A stretch of 35,250 nt of DNA from Nitrosopumilales archaeon (GCA_900299125.1 OMIR01000041.1:1-35250); one strand, 5' to 3'; counted from the first letter of the stretch, positions 23,998 to 33,252 are shown. Notes: a model not told the origin generated them from the sequence alone. Translations and numbers: made by a program.

Positions 23998-26046
23998 ATG
24001 AATATGGCCATAATGGCCCCACTCAAAATCTATCTTGGTGATCTCACTCATGATACCATAATAGTCTCAACAGAGGCATTTCCACTAAATGTGGGCTATA
24101 TTGCCGCATATTGCAAAAAACGATTTGGCGATTCTGTCGACATTACTATTTTCAAGTATATCAAAGACCTGGAAAATGCCATAATGAATTCTCCTCCAGA
24201 TATACTGGGCCTTAGCAATTATTGTTGGAATCACCGTATAGGACTGGAAATGTTTCGAGTCTTGGCAAAATGTAATCCGAATGCATTACGCGTATGGGGA
24301 GGACCTAATTTTCCCCTTGATTTACCATCACAAGAAGAATTTTTGCGAAATTATCCAGAAGTGGATGCATATGTTCCAGTGGAAGGGGAAACTGGATTCT
24401 CGAATCTAGTTGAAATCGTACTCAATGCAAAATCCAAAGAAGAAATAAGATCCTCTGTTCTATCAAAAACCGTTCCTGCATGTATTACCAGACAACATGA
24501 TGGAAGGTTGTTGTACGGTGATTATAACAGAATAAGAAACTTGGACGAAATTCCCTCCCCCTACACAATGGGGCTAATGGACAAATTCTTTGATGGAAAG
24601 CTGACACCAATGTTGCAAACCAATAGAGGATGCCCGTTTTCATGTACTTTTTGTGTTGATGGAACAGATCTAGTAAAACAAGTGAACCAATTCAGCATAG
24701 AGCGGGTAAGAACTGACATCAACTACATTGCAACTCATGTTCCAGAAAATATCCATAGCATGCACATTAGTGATCTGAATTTTGGAATGATGCCGCGTGA
24801 CATTGATGTATGTCAAACAATATCTGAAATGAAGCACAAATATGGATACCCACTTAATGTTCTTGCTACCACTGGTAAAAACTCCAAAGAAAAGATAATC
24901 AAAGCAGTCAAACTCTTAGATGGAGCATTACGATTTACAATGTCTGTACAATCTATGGATCAGAAAGTTCTGCGAAATATCCGCCGTGATAACATAAGTG
25001 TTGATCATATGCTTGCATTGGGTCCAACAATTAAAGAAGCCAAACTCAGCACTGCATCTGAAGTCATCTTGGCATTACCGGGTGAGACATACGCTAGCCA
25101 CATACAAACACTAAAAGATCTAGTGCAGGCCAGACTAGATTCTATTCAGATTTACACGTGTATGATCTTGCCTGGCTCGGAGCTATACACTCCAACAGAG
25201 CGCAAAAAGTGGGGCCTTAAGACAAAATTCAGAGTTCTTCCACGAGACTTTACTGAGCTAAACGGCAGAAAAGTAGTCGAAATTGAAGAATGCGTGGTAA
25301 GTTCTGATACTCTGACATTTGATGAATATGTAGAACTTAGAATGATTGCATTTTCAATTGGTATGACAAGCAATGGCGGAATTTATGGAGCGCTTTTGAA
25401 GTTTCTCAGAGAAAAAGGAATAGACGTCTTTGAATTATTCCTTCAAACCATAAAGCGCCTAAACACTTCGCATCCAAACATCAGATATGTCTTTGATTTG
25501 TACAAAAAGGCAACAATTGGCGAGCTGTGGAACACTCCAGAAGATCTTGAAAAGCACTATCAAGATGAAAAAGAGTATCAAAAATTACTAAATCAAGAGG
25601 TTGGAATGAACGTAATGCAATTCCATAATGCACTTGTTACTGCAGAATACATGAATGAGTGGACTGAATATATGCTTGATTTGTCTTCTTTGCTCATGCA
25701 AGACAAACTAAATTCTGATGCGCAAATTGCCCACCAATTCACAGCTATAACTAATTACATTCGAGGTACGTGTTCAAATGTCCTAAAAAGAGATAGAATG
25801 TTTGTCAATCCGGAATTTGAGTTTGATTATGATGTACAAAGCTGGTTAAATGACCCACAAGAAATTCCAATTGAACACTTCAAGCTTTCAACTCCGACTA
25901 AAGTTGCATTCAAACTAACAGAAAAACAATTCAAACTAGTAGAAGATGAGCTGGATGTACATGGAGATAACTCTACTGGGCGTGGCCAAGTGATCAAACG
26001 TGTTCCAATTAACATGTTATTACGTACTCCAGTCATTGTAAACTAG
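23998..26046 (+). CDS. Cobalamin-binding-type radical SAM protein
   Basis: The 682-residue protein has an N-terminal Rossmann-like domain (about 1-140) of the B12-binding kind, with P-L-N-V-G-Y-I-A-A-Y near 29-38, W-G-G-P-N-F near 100-105 and V-P-V-E-G-E near 126-131. The radical SAM core contains N-R-G-C-P-F-S-C-T-F-C, so C212, C216 and C219 bind the 4Fe-4S cluster. The core runs to about residue 420, and an uncharacterised helical C-terminal part of about 250 residues follows. The canonical D-x-H-x-x-G cobalamin motif is not evident, so cobalamin may be bound base-off or not at all. Such enzymes do C-methylations and other difficult radical chemistry. The gene begins 41 bp after the cupin gene. 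The substrate is unknown, presumably a sugar or lipid carrier intermediate. Confidence 0.82.
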   Translation: MNMAIMAPLKIYLGDLTHDTIIVSTEAFPLNVGYIAAYCKKRFGDSVDITIFKYIKDLENAIMNSPPDILGLSNYCWNHRIGLEMFRVLAKCNPNALRVWGGPNFPLDLPSQEEFLRNYPEVDAYVPVEGETGFSNLVEIVLNAKSKEEIRSSVLSKTVPACITRQHDGRLLYGDYNRIRNLDEIPSPYTMGLMDKFFDGKLTPMLQTNRGCPFSCTFCVDGTDLVKQVNQFSIERVRTDINYIATHVPENIHSMHISDLNFGMMPRDIDVCQTISEMKHKYGYPLNVLATTGKNSKEKIIKAVKLLDGALRFTMSVQSMDQKVLRNIRRDNISVDHMLALGPTIKEAKLSTASEVILALPGETYASHIQTLKDLVQARLDSIQIYTCMILPGSELYTPTERKKWGLKTKFRVLPRDFTELNGRKVVEIEECVVSSDTLTFDEYVELRMIAFSIGMTSNGGIYGALLKFLREKGIDVFELFLQTIKRLNTSHPNIRYVFDLYKKATIGELWNTPEDLEKHYQDEKEYQKLLNQEVGMNVMQFHNALVTAEYMNEWTEYMLDLSSLLMQDKLNSDAQIAHQFTAITNYIRGTCSNVLKRDRMFVNPEFEFDYDVQSWLNDPQEIPIEHFKLSTPTKVAFKLTEKQFKLVEDELDVHGDNSTGRGQVIKRVPINMLLRTPVIVN

Positions 26047-26166
26047 TCATATAATCTTATAAAACATAACATTGTAGTTTGATACAAAAGTATGCGATAT
26101 TGTTCTAATTCTGTTCATAATGTTATTAATGTGATTGATTAAAAGCAAACCAAGTGTTATCCTATA

Positions 26167-28044
26167 ATGACTGATACAGTTTTGATTGTAGAAGAAATCG
26201 ACGATGTAAACAAGATACAAAATATAATATCTCGAAGTGATCCCAAAATATTCTCACTAAATTATGTTACACATGTTAGTCTAGAAAAGCATAAAATTTC
26301 TCATAGTGTGGGAGAATTGTATCTTTCAGACGCAGATTATGACATTATTGATCGTTTCATTATAGATACAACACTAAACTGGTACAAAAATGAATTACTG
26401 GAAAAAGCCATAATCTTTGATGGCATAAACCTGGCCTCCTCTTTAGAAATGGAGTTTATACAATACTTTTCAAAGATCTATCTGAGCATACTGACAATAA
26501 AACGAATTATTGAAACAGAAAAACCCAAGCATGTATTTTGTCTGACTCACATTAATGATTTCATCAAAAGATACTGTCAGGAGAAAAGAATTCAGGTAAC
26601 TGACATTGAAAAGAAAATCAATCAGTCGCTAATACTTGATAAGATAAATATAAAGGTCGACTTGCTATCAATTCCAATTTCTATTCATATATCAAGACAA
26701 ACATTCCTAAAAATAAAAAAAATTGAAGAAACTTTGATAAATCGTATTTTCAGATTCAATCCACATCTGAATCCACAAAAAGACTCTATTCTCTTGTTGG
26801 ACTTTAACCCGACTATGTATGGTGACCTGATAAAAGAATTGTCACTGAGTAAGAGTCAAATCGTCTTACTTAACCAGCGTAGACCGGCTGTCTGGAACTG
26901 GAAAAGTCTCCAGCAAATTAGAGCCACAAAATGTAAGATAATTCATCTCCACAACTTTGAGCAAAAAATCCAAAAAACTCTGGAAAAAGAACTAAAAACC
27001 TTTGATAAAAAAATGAACGAAGTTTGGAGTTCTGACAAAATCCTTGAGCATGTATTTTCAGTTGATGGAATATCATTTTGGCATTCCATTAAACATTCAT
27101 TTATGGAAATATGTACGTCTAGATTCAAGGAATCAATCCGACGCATTCTTCTTTCTAATGAACTATTCAAAACATTACGTGTTTCGGTAATCTTGGAATG
27201 GGCAGAAACTGCTCAGGAAGAAAAAGATATTCTGCAAGTAGCTAAAAAATTTGGAATCAAATCGGTGCTTTTACAACACGCGATGTATCCTACCACGAAA
27301 ATTCTGGAACCGTTTGGTAGATTCCTCTCATATTTTTCATATCCAACTATAAGTGACAAGCAAGCAATATGGGGAAATATCATGAAACAATATGCAATAG
27401 AACATGGATACAAACAAGATGCTCTACTGGTAACCGGAAGTCCTAGACATGATCATTTCTTTAATTCCAAAGTTGATCCTGCTAATGAAGCAACCGTAAT
27501 CCTTGCAACATCTGGTGCTACTGGAATTACTGCAAAATATTCAACAACCCTGGCGCGTCTTAATTATGATAAATTTACAAGAGAGACAATTCGGGCTATT
27601 AAAAAAATAACTAACAAAAAAATCATAGTAAAGATAGCTCCACATCAAGAGCATGTGGGTATTGCAAACGTAATTGATATGATAAAAGAAATTGATCCAA
27701 ACATAACCATTATCATAAATGCTAATATCACTGAACTGATATCGTCATGTGATGCTTTGATCACGTTTAACAATTCCACAATTGCATTGGAATCACTGAT
27801 ATTGGGAAAACCTACTGCATCTATACAAACTGAAGAATGGTTAAGCCAGGAAGAAATTGTCAAATCAGGCGCAATTTTATCAATAAACGATATTACAAAA
27901 ATTGAGGACGGTTTATCGAAGCTGATCACCGATCAAAAATTCAGACAAAAATTACAAGATGATGCTAAAACCTTTGTACAACAATATTTAGCAAATGGTG
28001 GAAACGCATCAAAAACCCTAAGAGAAAAACTTGAGAATCTCTAA
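26167..28044 (+). CDS. Large capsule/surface-polysaccharide biosynthesis protein, GT-B-like
   Basis: The 625-residue protein has no obvious membrane segments. The C-terminal half looks like a GT-B donor domain: S-V-L-L-Q-H-A-M-Y near 370-378, V-T-G-S-P-R-H-D near 418-425, a K-I-A-P-H-Q-E-H segment near 491-498, and F-N-N-S-T-I-A-L-E-S-L-I-L-G-K-P near 536-551. The last is the usual donor-site Ser/Glu segment of capsule polysaccharide and CDP-glycerol-phosphotransferase-like enzymes. The N-terminal half is unrecognised. A transferase of sugar or alditol-phosphate to a surface polymer is the best reading. The ATG at 26167 has an AT-rich element about 26 nt upstream. It is convergent with the CapD-like gene, only 2 bp apart. 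Confidence 0.6.
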   Translation: MTDTVLIVEEIDDVNKIQNIISRSDPKIFSLNYVTHVSLEKHKISHSVGELYLSDADYDIIDRFIIDTTLNWYKNELLEKAIIFDGINLASSLEMEFIQYFSKIYLSILTIKRIIETEKPKHVFCLTHINDFIKRYCQEKRIQVTDIEKKINQSLILDKINIKVDLLSIPISIHISRQTFLKIKKIEETLINRIFRFNPHLNPQKDSILLLDFNPTMYGDLIKELSLSKSQIVLLNQRRPAVWNWKSLQQIRATKCKIIHLHNFEQKIQKTLEKELKTFDKKMNEVWSSDKILEHVFSVDGISFWHSIKHSFMEICTSRFKESIRRILLSNELFKTLRVSVILEWAETAQEEKDILQVAKKFGIKSVLLQHAMYPTTKILEPFGRFLSYFSYPTISDKQAIWGNIMKQYAIEHGYKQDALLVTGSPRHDHFFNSKVDPANEATVILATSGATGITAKYSTTLARLNYDKFTRETIRAIKKITNKKIIVKIAPHQEHVGIANVIDMIKEIDPNITIIINANITELISSCDALITFNNSTIALESLILGKPTASIQTEEWLSQEEIVKSGAILSINDITKIEDGLSKLITDQKFRQKLQDDAKTFVQQYLANGGNASKTLREKLENL

Positions 28045-28046
28045 AA

Positions 28047-28958
28047 TTATTTCTGATGTATGACCTTTCCATTTTGGTAAGGCCTAATTATCCACATTTT
28101 TGGTGTCTCGTGACTTATTTTCTTTTCCTTATCAGTTATCAAGACCTCTTCTAGCTTTTCGCCCTGTCGTAATCCAATTGTTTTGTGCTTGCGTGACATT
28201 TTATTTGCTAATTCTCTGATCTCATATGATCTCATTTTTGGGACAAATACCTCACCACGTTCTACATGTGGCAAACAACCGAGAATGAATTCCATGGCCT
28301 CATCTATGTGGAAAAAGTATCTTTCCATCTCTGGATGTGTTATGGATAAAGGCTTGTTCATTTTATGTTCCTCACTCCATATCTCAAAGACATTACCGCG
28401 ACTCTCAATAACATTACCTAGTCTTATAGATGCAAACTTAGTTATGTCATTGAGGTGTTCTCCAGCCCAACTTGTTAACAGCTCGCTCATTTGTTTAGTT
28501 GTTCCGTATAGTGTGGATGGTTGGACAGCCTTATCTGTACTGATATTGATGAATTTTTGAGGTTTGTTCATAATGGACATTTTGATAAGATTAATAGTTC
28601 CATTGATGTTAATGTCTACAGTCTCAATTGGATTAAACTCTGAAATCTCAATATTCTTGATTGCTGCAGTGTGAAAGATGATGTCTGCATCATTTCCGGC
28701 CATCTCAATTCGATCCTTATCTAAAATACTTCCTAACAGCAGTCTTAGTCTTGTGTCGTTGATACGTCGTTTTAATCTGAACAAGGCATGTTCATCAATA
28801 TCAAGTACTCTTACCGTTCGTACTGGATATTCTAGAATCTTCTTTGTCAGAGCAGAGCCAACACTGCCAGCACCGCCGGTAATTAGAACGGTTTTATTTT
28901 TTAACTCATTTGTAAGTATTTGTTTAAGATTTGTTCTTTGCTTAATATGAGAAACCAA
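28047..28958 (-). CDS. CapD/FlaA1/PseB-like UDP-sugar 4,6-dehydratase (polysaccharide biosynthesis SDR)
   Basis: The 303-residue SDR has T-G-G-A-G-S-V-G-S at 27-35, F-H-T-A-A-I-K-N near 95-102, and S-T-D-K-A-V-Q-P near 140-147, the hallmark of the CapD/FlaA1/PseB group. The catalytic Tyr and Lys are Y151 and K155. R-L-G-N-V and G-E-K-L-E-E-V-L motifs follow. This family dehydrates UDP-GlcNAc, with or without C5 inversion, which is the first step toward pseudaminic acid and bacillosamine-type sugars. It is a single-domain soluble form without the membrane domain of CapD. The start is TTG at 28958 with a TTATTAGATA element about 26 nt upstream on the minus strand. It is divergent from the amidotransferase gene, consistent with a nonulosonate role. 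Confidence 0.85.
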   Translation of the reverse strand: MVSHIKQRTNLKQILTNELKNKTVLITGGAGSVGSALTKKILEYPVRTVRVLDIDEHALFRLKRRINDTRLRLLLGSILDKDRIEMAGNDADIIFHTAAIKNIEISEFNPIETVDININGTINLIKMSIMNKPQKFINISTDKAVQPSTLYGTTKQMSELLTSWAGEHLNDITKFASIRLGNVIESRGNVFEIWSEEHKMNKPLSITHPEMERYFFHIDEAMEFILGCLPHVERGEVFVPKMRSYEIRELANKMSRKHKTIGLRQGEKLEEVLITDKEKKISHETPKMWIIRPYQNGKVIHQK

Positions 28959-29057
28959 TCTGAAGTATACCTTTTTTCATTATCTAATAATGTTTCCCAC
29001 AAATGCAAAAAATCTTAATTAGTAAGCTTCAAGTGATCAAAACGTTCTGTGATTACA

Positions 29058-30248
29058 ATGGTACAAAAATCAATTAAATCAGTTCCATCAATATTCAAAG
29101 GTTTGAGGATAATAGATCCGGCTCATAAAGTAGTTTATTGTAAAAAATGTGTATTATCCAATCAAAGGCCACGAACAATGTTTAATGAAGATGGAATATG
29201 TGCACCATGCTTGTATTCTGAATTCAAAAAAACAATGATTGATTGGGATAAACGTGAAAAGGAACTTGAAGCATTATGTGATAAACACAGAAGCAAGGAT
29301 GGATCTTGGGATGTAGTCGTACCCGGAAGTGGTGGAAAAGATAGTGCGTATGTGTCGTATGTTTTGAAGAAAAAATACGGAATGCACCCTCTTACAGTAA
29401 CTTGGGCCTCTTCATTATACACCGATATTGGAAGAAAAAATCTGGAAGATTTTATCAGTTCTGGATTTGATAATGTATTGGGATCGCCAGATGGAGAAAT
29501 ACATAGAAAGCTATCTAAAATAACCTTTAAAGAATTTGGTGATAACTTTTTGCCGTTTGCATATGGTCAAATCAATTTCCCGTTACAAATTGCTGTCAGA
29601 TACAAAATACCGTTAGTCTTTTTTGGAGAAGATGGTGATGTAGAATATGGAGGAAGTTTTGAACGATACAACAAACCTGATCTTGACTTGGAATATACAA
29701 TTAGAACCAAATTTACTTCATTATCTCCAGAACATTGGAAATCATTTGGAATTAAAATGGAAGATCTACGAAGATACAGCTCTCCATCACTTAAGGATAT
29801 CAAGTCAGTTGGCGTTGAAGCTCATTACTTCAGTTATTATGATAACTGGAACCCTGAACAACACTATGAAGTAGCAAAAGAACATACTGGATTCACACCA
29901 AATCCTGAGGGAAGAACAGAAGGAACCTATACAGACTTTGCAAGTCTTGATGACAAAACCGATGGCTTTCATTACTATATGGCTTTCATAAAATTCGGTA
30001 TTGGCAGATCTACTGCTGATGCCTCACATCAAATTCGAGATGGAATAATTACTCGTGAAGAAGGAGTTGATTTGGTCCATAAATACGATGGCGAATTCCC
30101 ATCGAGATATCTAAAAGAATTCTTGGAGTATATGGAAATGGATCTTAACATCCTAAACAAAACAATAGACAAGTTTCGCAGGCCATTAATCTGGAAAAAA
30201 GTAAGTGGACAGTGGAAGCTAAGACAACAGGTTGAAAAACTAGGATAA
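29058..30248 (+). CDS. N-acetyl sugar amidotransferase (PseA/WbpG-like, PP-loop ATPase)
   Basis: The protein has about 396 residues. The N-terminal zinc-ribbon-like part has C-K-K-C near 28-31 and C-A-P-C near 48-51. A PP-loop ATPase domain follows with P-G-S-G-G-K-D-S-A-Y near 89-98, typical of ATP-pyrophosphatases that adenylate a substrate. This is the layout of the N-acetyl sugar amidotransferase family, which includes PseA (acetamidino-pseudaminic acid) and WbpG/WbuX-type LPS enzymes that turn an acetamido or uronamide-type group into an amidino group using ammonia from a glutaminase partner. No glutaminase (HisH-like) partner is seen in the window. The ATG at 29058 is preferred; GTG at 29049 is possible. 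The DegT aminotransferase follows within 33 bp. Confidence 0.85.
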   Translation: MVQKSIKSVPSIFKGLRIIDPAHKVVYCKKCVLSNQRPRTMFNEDGICAPCLYSEFKKTMIDWDKREKELEALCDKHRSKDGSWDVVVPGSGGKDSAYVSYVLKKKYGMHPLTVTWASSLYTDIGRKNLEDFISSGFDNVLGSPDGEIHRKLSKITFKEFGDNFLPFAYGQINFPLQIAVRYKIPLVFFGEDGDVEYGGSFERYNKPDLDLEYTIRTKFTSLSPEHWKSFGIKMEDLRRYSSPSLKDIKSVGVEAHYFSYYDNWNPEQHYEVAKEHTGFTPNPEGRTEGTYTDFASLDDKTDGFHYYMAFIKFGIGRSTADASHQIRDGIITREEGVDLVHKYDGEFPSRYLKEFLEYMEMDLNILNKTIDKFRRPLIWKKVSGQWKLRQQVEKLG

Positions 30249-30280
30249 TAATCTGTCTGAATTAATTGAGATTTGATACA

Positions 30281-31435
30281 ATGAATAAACAAGAAAATCC
30301 TGATCAATGGAAGCTTCCTTTATACAAAATCTATTCAGATGATGAAGATCTAAATCTCATAACAAAAATTATCAAAAGAGGAACAAAATGGGCAATTGGC
30401 CCAGAGATTGAAGAATTTGAAAATGAAATCAAAAATTATGTTGGAAATGATTACTGTGTTACATTAAACTCTGGAACATCTGCATTACACGCATTATTTC
30501 TTGCATATGGGGTTGGAAAAGATGATGAAGTAATCATACCATCATTTTCTTTTATCTCTACTGCAAATTCGGTATTATTCGTAGAAGGAAAACCAAAATT
30601 TACTGATATTGAGGAGACCACTTTTGGCCTAGATCCAACCATGGTCTCAAAAAATATCTCATCTAAAACAAAAGCGATAGTGCCAATGGATTATGGTGGC
30701 CTTTCATGCAATATTTTTGAAATTAAAAAAATAGCTAAGGAGAATAATGTAATTCTGATAGAAGATGCCGCAGAAGCTTTAGGTTCGTCTGTAAAAGGAA
30801 AAAAAACCGGCTCTGTAGCAGATTCTAGCATCTTTAGCTTTTGTGGAAACAAAGTACTGACTACCGGAGAAGGCGGAGCAGTAGTTACAAACTCTAAAAA
30901 TATCTATGAAAAACTAAAACTCATCCGCTCTCATGGTAGGATTGACAAGACTAACTATTTTGACAATCCTGATGATCCAGTCTATGAAATGCTAGGATTT
31001 AACTGGAGAATGTCGACTATTACTGCAACATTAGGTCTATCACAGATTCATAAATTGGATAAACTAATTCGAATGCGTCAAGAAAATGCAAAATACATTT
31101 CATCAAAGATCTCGAAATTCCATCAGATCAAGACCCCAGTTGCTCCTGATGGATATGAACACATTTATCAGATGTAAACAATACGATTAGACAATCAAAA
31201 AATACGTGAGGATTTACATGATTACTTGACGGCAAAAAAAATATTCTCTAAAGTATACTTTTCTCCAATTCATCTCACATCATTTTATCAAAATAAATTC
31301 GAGATTGACAGAAACTCTCTACCTATAACTAACAAAATATCTGAGCAAGTGCTTACACTTCCGATGTATCCGAATATGACTTCCGAAGAAAAAGATTATT
31401 TGGTTGACTCAATTTCGGAATTTTTTGAAAAATAA
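30281..31435 (+). pseudogene. DegT-family aminotransferase (LegC/PerA-like) interrupted by an in-frame TAA
   Basis: From the ATG at 30281 the protein shows W-A-I-G-P-E-I-E-E-F, an N-S-G-T-S-A-L-H PLP loop near 63-70, I-E-D-A-A-E-A-L-G near 160-168, and F-C-G-N-K-V-L-T-T-G-E-G-G with the Schiff-base lysine (about K191), as in LegC and perosamine synthases. After H-I-Y-Q-M the frame meets TAA at 31175-31177. The same frame then continues with T-I-R-L-D and a normal C-terminal domain, including Y-F-S-P-I-H and L-P-M-Y-P, up to TAA at 31433-31435. Relatives have Tyr or Phe at the interrupted position, so TAT or TAC to TAA is the simplest change. Without readthrough the product lacks about 85 residues that complete the active site. 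Alternative start TTG 30266. Confidence 0.85.
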
Positions 31436-31460
31436 ACTCTTATTGCTTTATTCTAACATC

Positions 31461-31466
31461 TTTATT
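31461..31466 (+). promoter_or_regulatory. TATA box (TTTATT) for neuA
   Basis: TTTATT is centred 26 nt before the ATG at 31490, canonical spacing for a leaderless archaeal transcript. Confidence 0.5.
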
Positions 31467-31489
31467 TGCAACCATAATCCATCAATTAC

Positions 31490-32194
31490 ATGCAAGTTTT
31501 AGCAATCATACCTGCACGAGGTGGTTCAAAAGGAATTCATCACAAAAATATACAAAATCTCAATGGAAAACCTATGATATCTTATACTATATCTGCTGCT
31601 AAAAAATCAAAATACATAGGGAAAATCATAGTTACCACAGATGACAAAAAAATTGCAAACGTCTCAATTCTCGAAGGCGCAGAAGTTCCATTCCTGAGGC
31701 CAAAGAAAATATCAAAAGACAATTCTACTACGCTTCAAGCCATAAAACACACACTTAATTTTTTTAGAATGAATAAATCTTATGACCCAGATATTATTGT
31801 AATTTTGCAACCTACATCTCCTTTACGAACTACTAAACTGATTGACGACACAATAAATGCACTGATAAAATCCAAATCTTCATGTGCATTAACTGTTTCA
31901 AAAATTAAAAAACATCCGTTTAGTGCATTCTGGCTTAACGCGGGACTCCTCAAACCTTTCACTAACAATTTTATAAATTATGATAGACGACAAAAACAAC
32001 CTGATCTATACTATCCTACTGGGGATGTCTATGCTTTATGGCGCAGCACAATTGAAAAATATGACTCAATTTATGGACCAAAGATTAAACCTGTTCTAAC
32101 TAATGCCATAAGTGTTGACATTGATGATCCATTTGATCTTTTTGTGACTGAAATGATACTAAAACATTGGAATAAATACAAAAAAAGATTCTAA
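31490..32194 (+). CDS. neuA: CMP-nonulosonate synthetase (acylneuraminate cytidylyltransferase)
   Basis: The 234-residue protein has I-I-P-A-R-G-G-S-K-G near 6-15, the diagnostic CTP-binding loop of CMP-NeuAc synthetases. K-N-I-Q-N-L-N-G-K-P follows near 19-28, V-T-T-D-D near 48-52, and L-Q-P-T-S-P-L-R near 106-113. It activates a nonulosonic acid with CTP for use by a CMP-sugar transferase. NeuA, LegF and PseF cannot be distinguished by eye. The ATG start is supported by a TATA box 26 nt upstream. It lies just downstream of the interrupted aminotransferase and overlaps by 4 bp the 3' end of the convergent SPASM radical SAM gene. Confidence 0.9.
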   Translation: MQVLAIIPARGGSKGIHHKNIQNLNGKPMISYTISAAKKSKYIGKIIVTTDDKKIANVSILEGAEVPFLRPKKISKDNSTTLQAIKHTLNFFRMNKSYDPDIIVILQPTSPLRTTKLIDDTINALIKSKSSCALTVSKIKKHPFSAFWLNAGLLKPFTNNFINYDRRQKQPDLYYPTGDVYALWRSTIEKYDSIYGPKIKPVLTNAISVDIDDPFDLFVTEMILKHWNKYKKRF

Positions 32195-33231
32195 TCAGAA
32201 ACTATTGTGTAGTTATGCACACAATTCTTGCACACATTATTCTTATAATACTCACCAGTTTTTTGAATGGCTCGTAATTCTTTCATCTCTTTACTATTCC
32301 ATATCTCTCTTAGGGAATTTTTTTTCCAATTTCCTATCACCAGATCGACAGCATAAAAGCTGCAACATGGAAGTGTATCGCCATTACTTCTCAGTGTAAG
32401 TCTCTTAAAGGGTTCAGAACAATGAAACTTTTCCGGAATTGGTGATTTTTTTAAAATTATGCTTTCTCCTCTCTCCTCATCTTCAAACCTACCCTCACCA
32501 AATGGGTTTTGCAAATGTTGAATTCCTATGCTATCCACCTTATCTTTCCAATAATTGAGGAATGAATCATATTCGTGATAGTTGATCTTACTAGCTACAA
32601 ATGTCAATCTTATTTTTGGTAGTTTTTTGTTCATCTGCTTTCGCAGTTCAAGAAAATCATGTATGTTCTTGACTGTGACATTGAGATTTCCTCCGACTCT
32701 TATCTTATCATAGGTATCAGTTGTTATTGCATCTAATGAAACGTTGATCTTTGTTAGTCCGGAGTCTATGAGTTTTTTTGACATGGCTTTATTCATGAGC
32801 GTGCCATTAGTTGTGATCAAAACATCAACTATTCCGGCATCAACTGCGTATTTTATGAATTGGTCAATATCTTGTCGGATTAATGGCTCATTGATATAAC
32901 AAAGTCTTACAGATTTTGTTCCAAGAGAAACTGCCTCGTCTATGATTTTTTTATAATCTTCAAACTTGAACCAGTCCTCCTTTTTCTCAACAGTATTTTC
33001 TACTGCCCATGTGCACATGGGGCATCTCAAATTACATGAATAGTTAAGCTCAAGCTCAAGATGTGGTGGATATTCGGACTCTTTTTCTAACTTGCAATAT
33101 TGTTCCCAGTTGTTTCTATACTCTGTCCACTTTTCAAATCCCTTTTCTTCAATAAAATCTTGTTCATAATCTGGATTAAAGTAGAGATTTTCTGAAAGTC
33201 CGCCGTCAAAACTTTTCTTAATTGTTTCCAC
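32191..33231 (-). CDS. Radical SAM protein with SPASM-like C-terminal Cys cluster
   Basis: The 346-residue protein has the radical SAM signature S-C-N-L-R-C-P-M-C, with C66, C70 and C73, followed by a TIM-like core. The C-terminal part is rich in Cys: F-H-C near 277, P-C-C-S-F near 295, and C-K-N-C-V-H-N-Y near the end. This is a SPASM-type pattern for auxiliary 4Fe-4S clusters. Such proteins include anaerobic sulfatase maturases and peptide or carbohydrate modifying enzymes. Placed between neuA and neuC, a role in remodelling the nonulosonic acid or its glycan is plausible, but no specific reaction can be given. The GTG start at 33231 is supported by a TATA-like element 26 nt upstream. Confidence 0.8.
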   Translation of the reverse strand: METIKKSFDGGLSENLYFNPDYEQDFIEEKGFEKWTEYRNNWEQYCKLEKESEYPPHLELELNYSCNLRCPMCTWAVENTVEKKEDWFKFEDYKKIIDEAVSLGTKSVRLCYINEPLIRQDIDQFIKYAVDAGIVDVLITTNGTLMNKAMSKKLIDSGLTKINVSLDAITTDTYDKIRVGGNLNVTVKNIHDFLELRKQMNKKLPKIRLTFVASKINYHEYDSFLNYWKDKVDSIGIQHLQNPFGEGRFEDEERGESIILKKSPIPEKFHCSEPFKRLTLRSNGDTLPCCSFYAVDLVIGNWKKNSLREIWNSKEMKELRAIQKTGEYYKNNVCKNCVHNYTIVSD

Positions 33232-33252
33232 GATAATTTTATAGTCATTCAG

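Noticed and set aside
26066-26126. An 8-bp inverted repeat (ATAACATT and AATGTTAT) in the gap before the capsule-type gene
   Set aside because: The arms are short, AT-only for the most part and far apart, so chance is a sufficient explanation in AT-rich DNA.
31226-31435. A separate small gene of 69 codons
   Set aside because: It is in the same frame as the preceding aminotransferase and encodes that enzyme's C-terminal domain, so it is the tail of the interrupted gene and not an independent gene.
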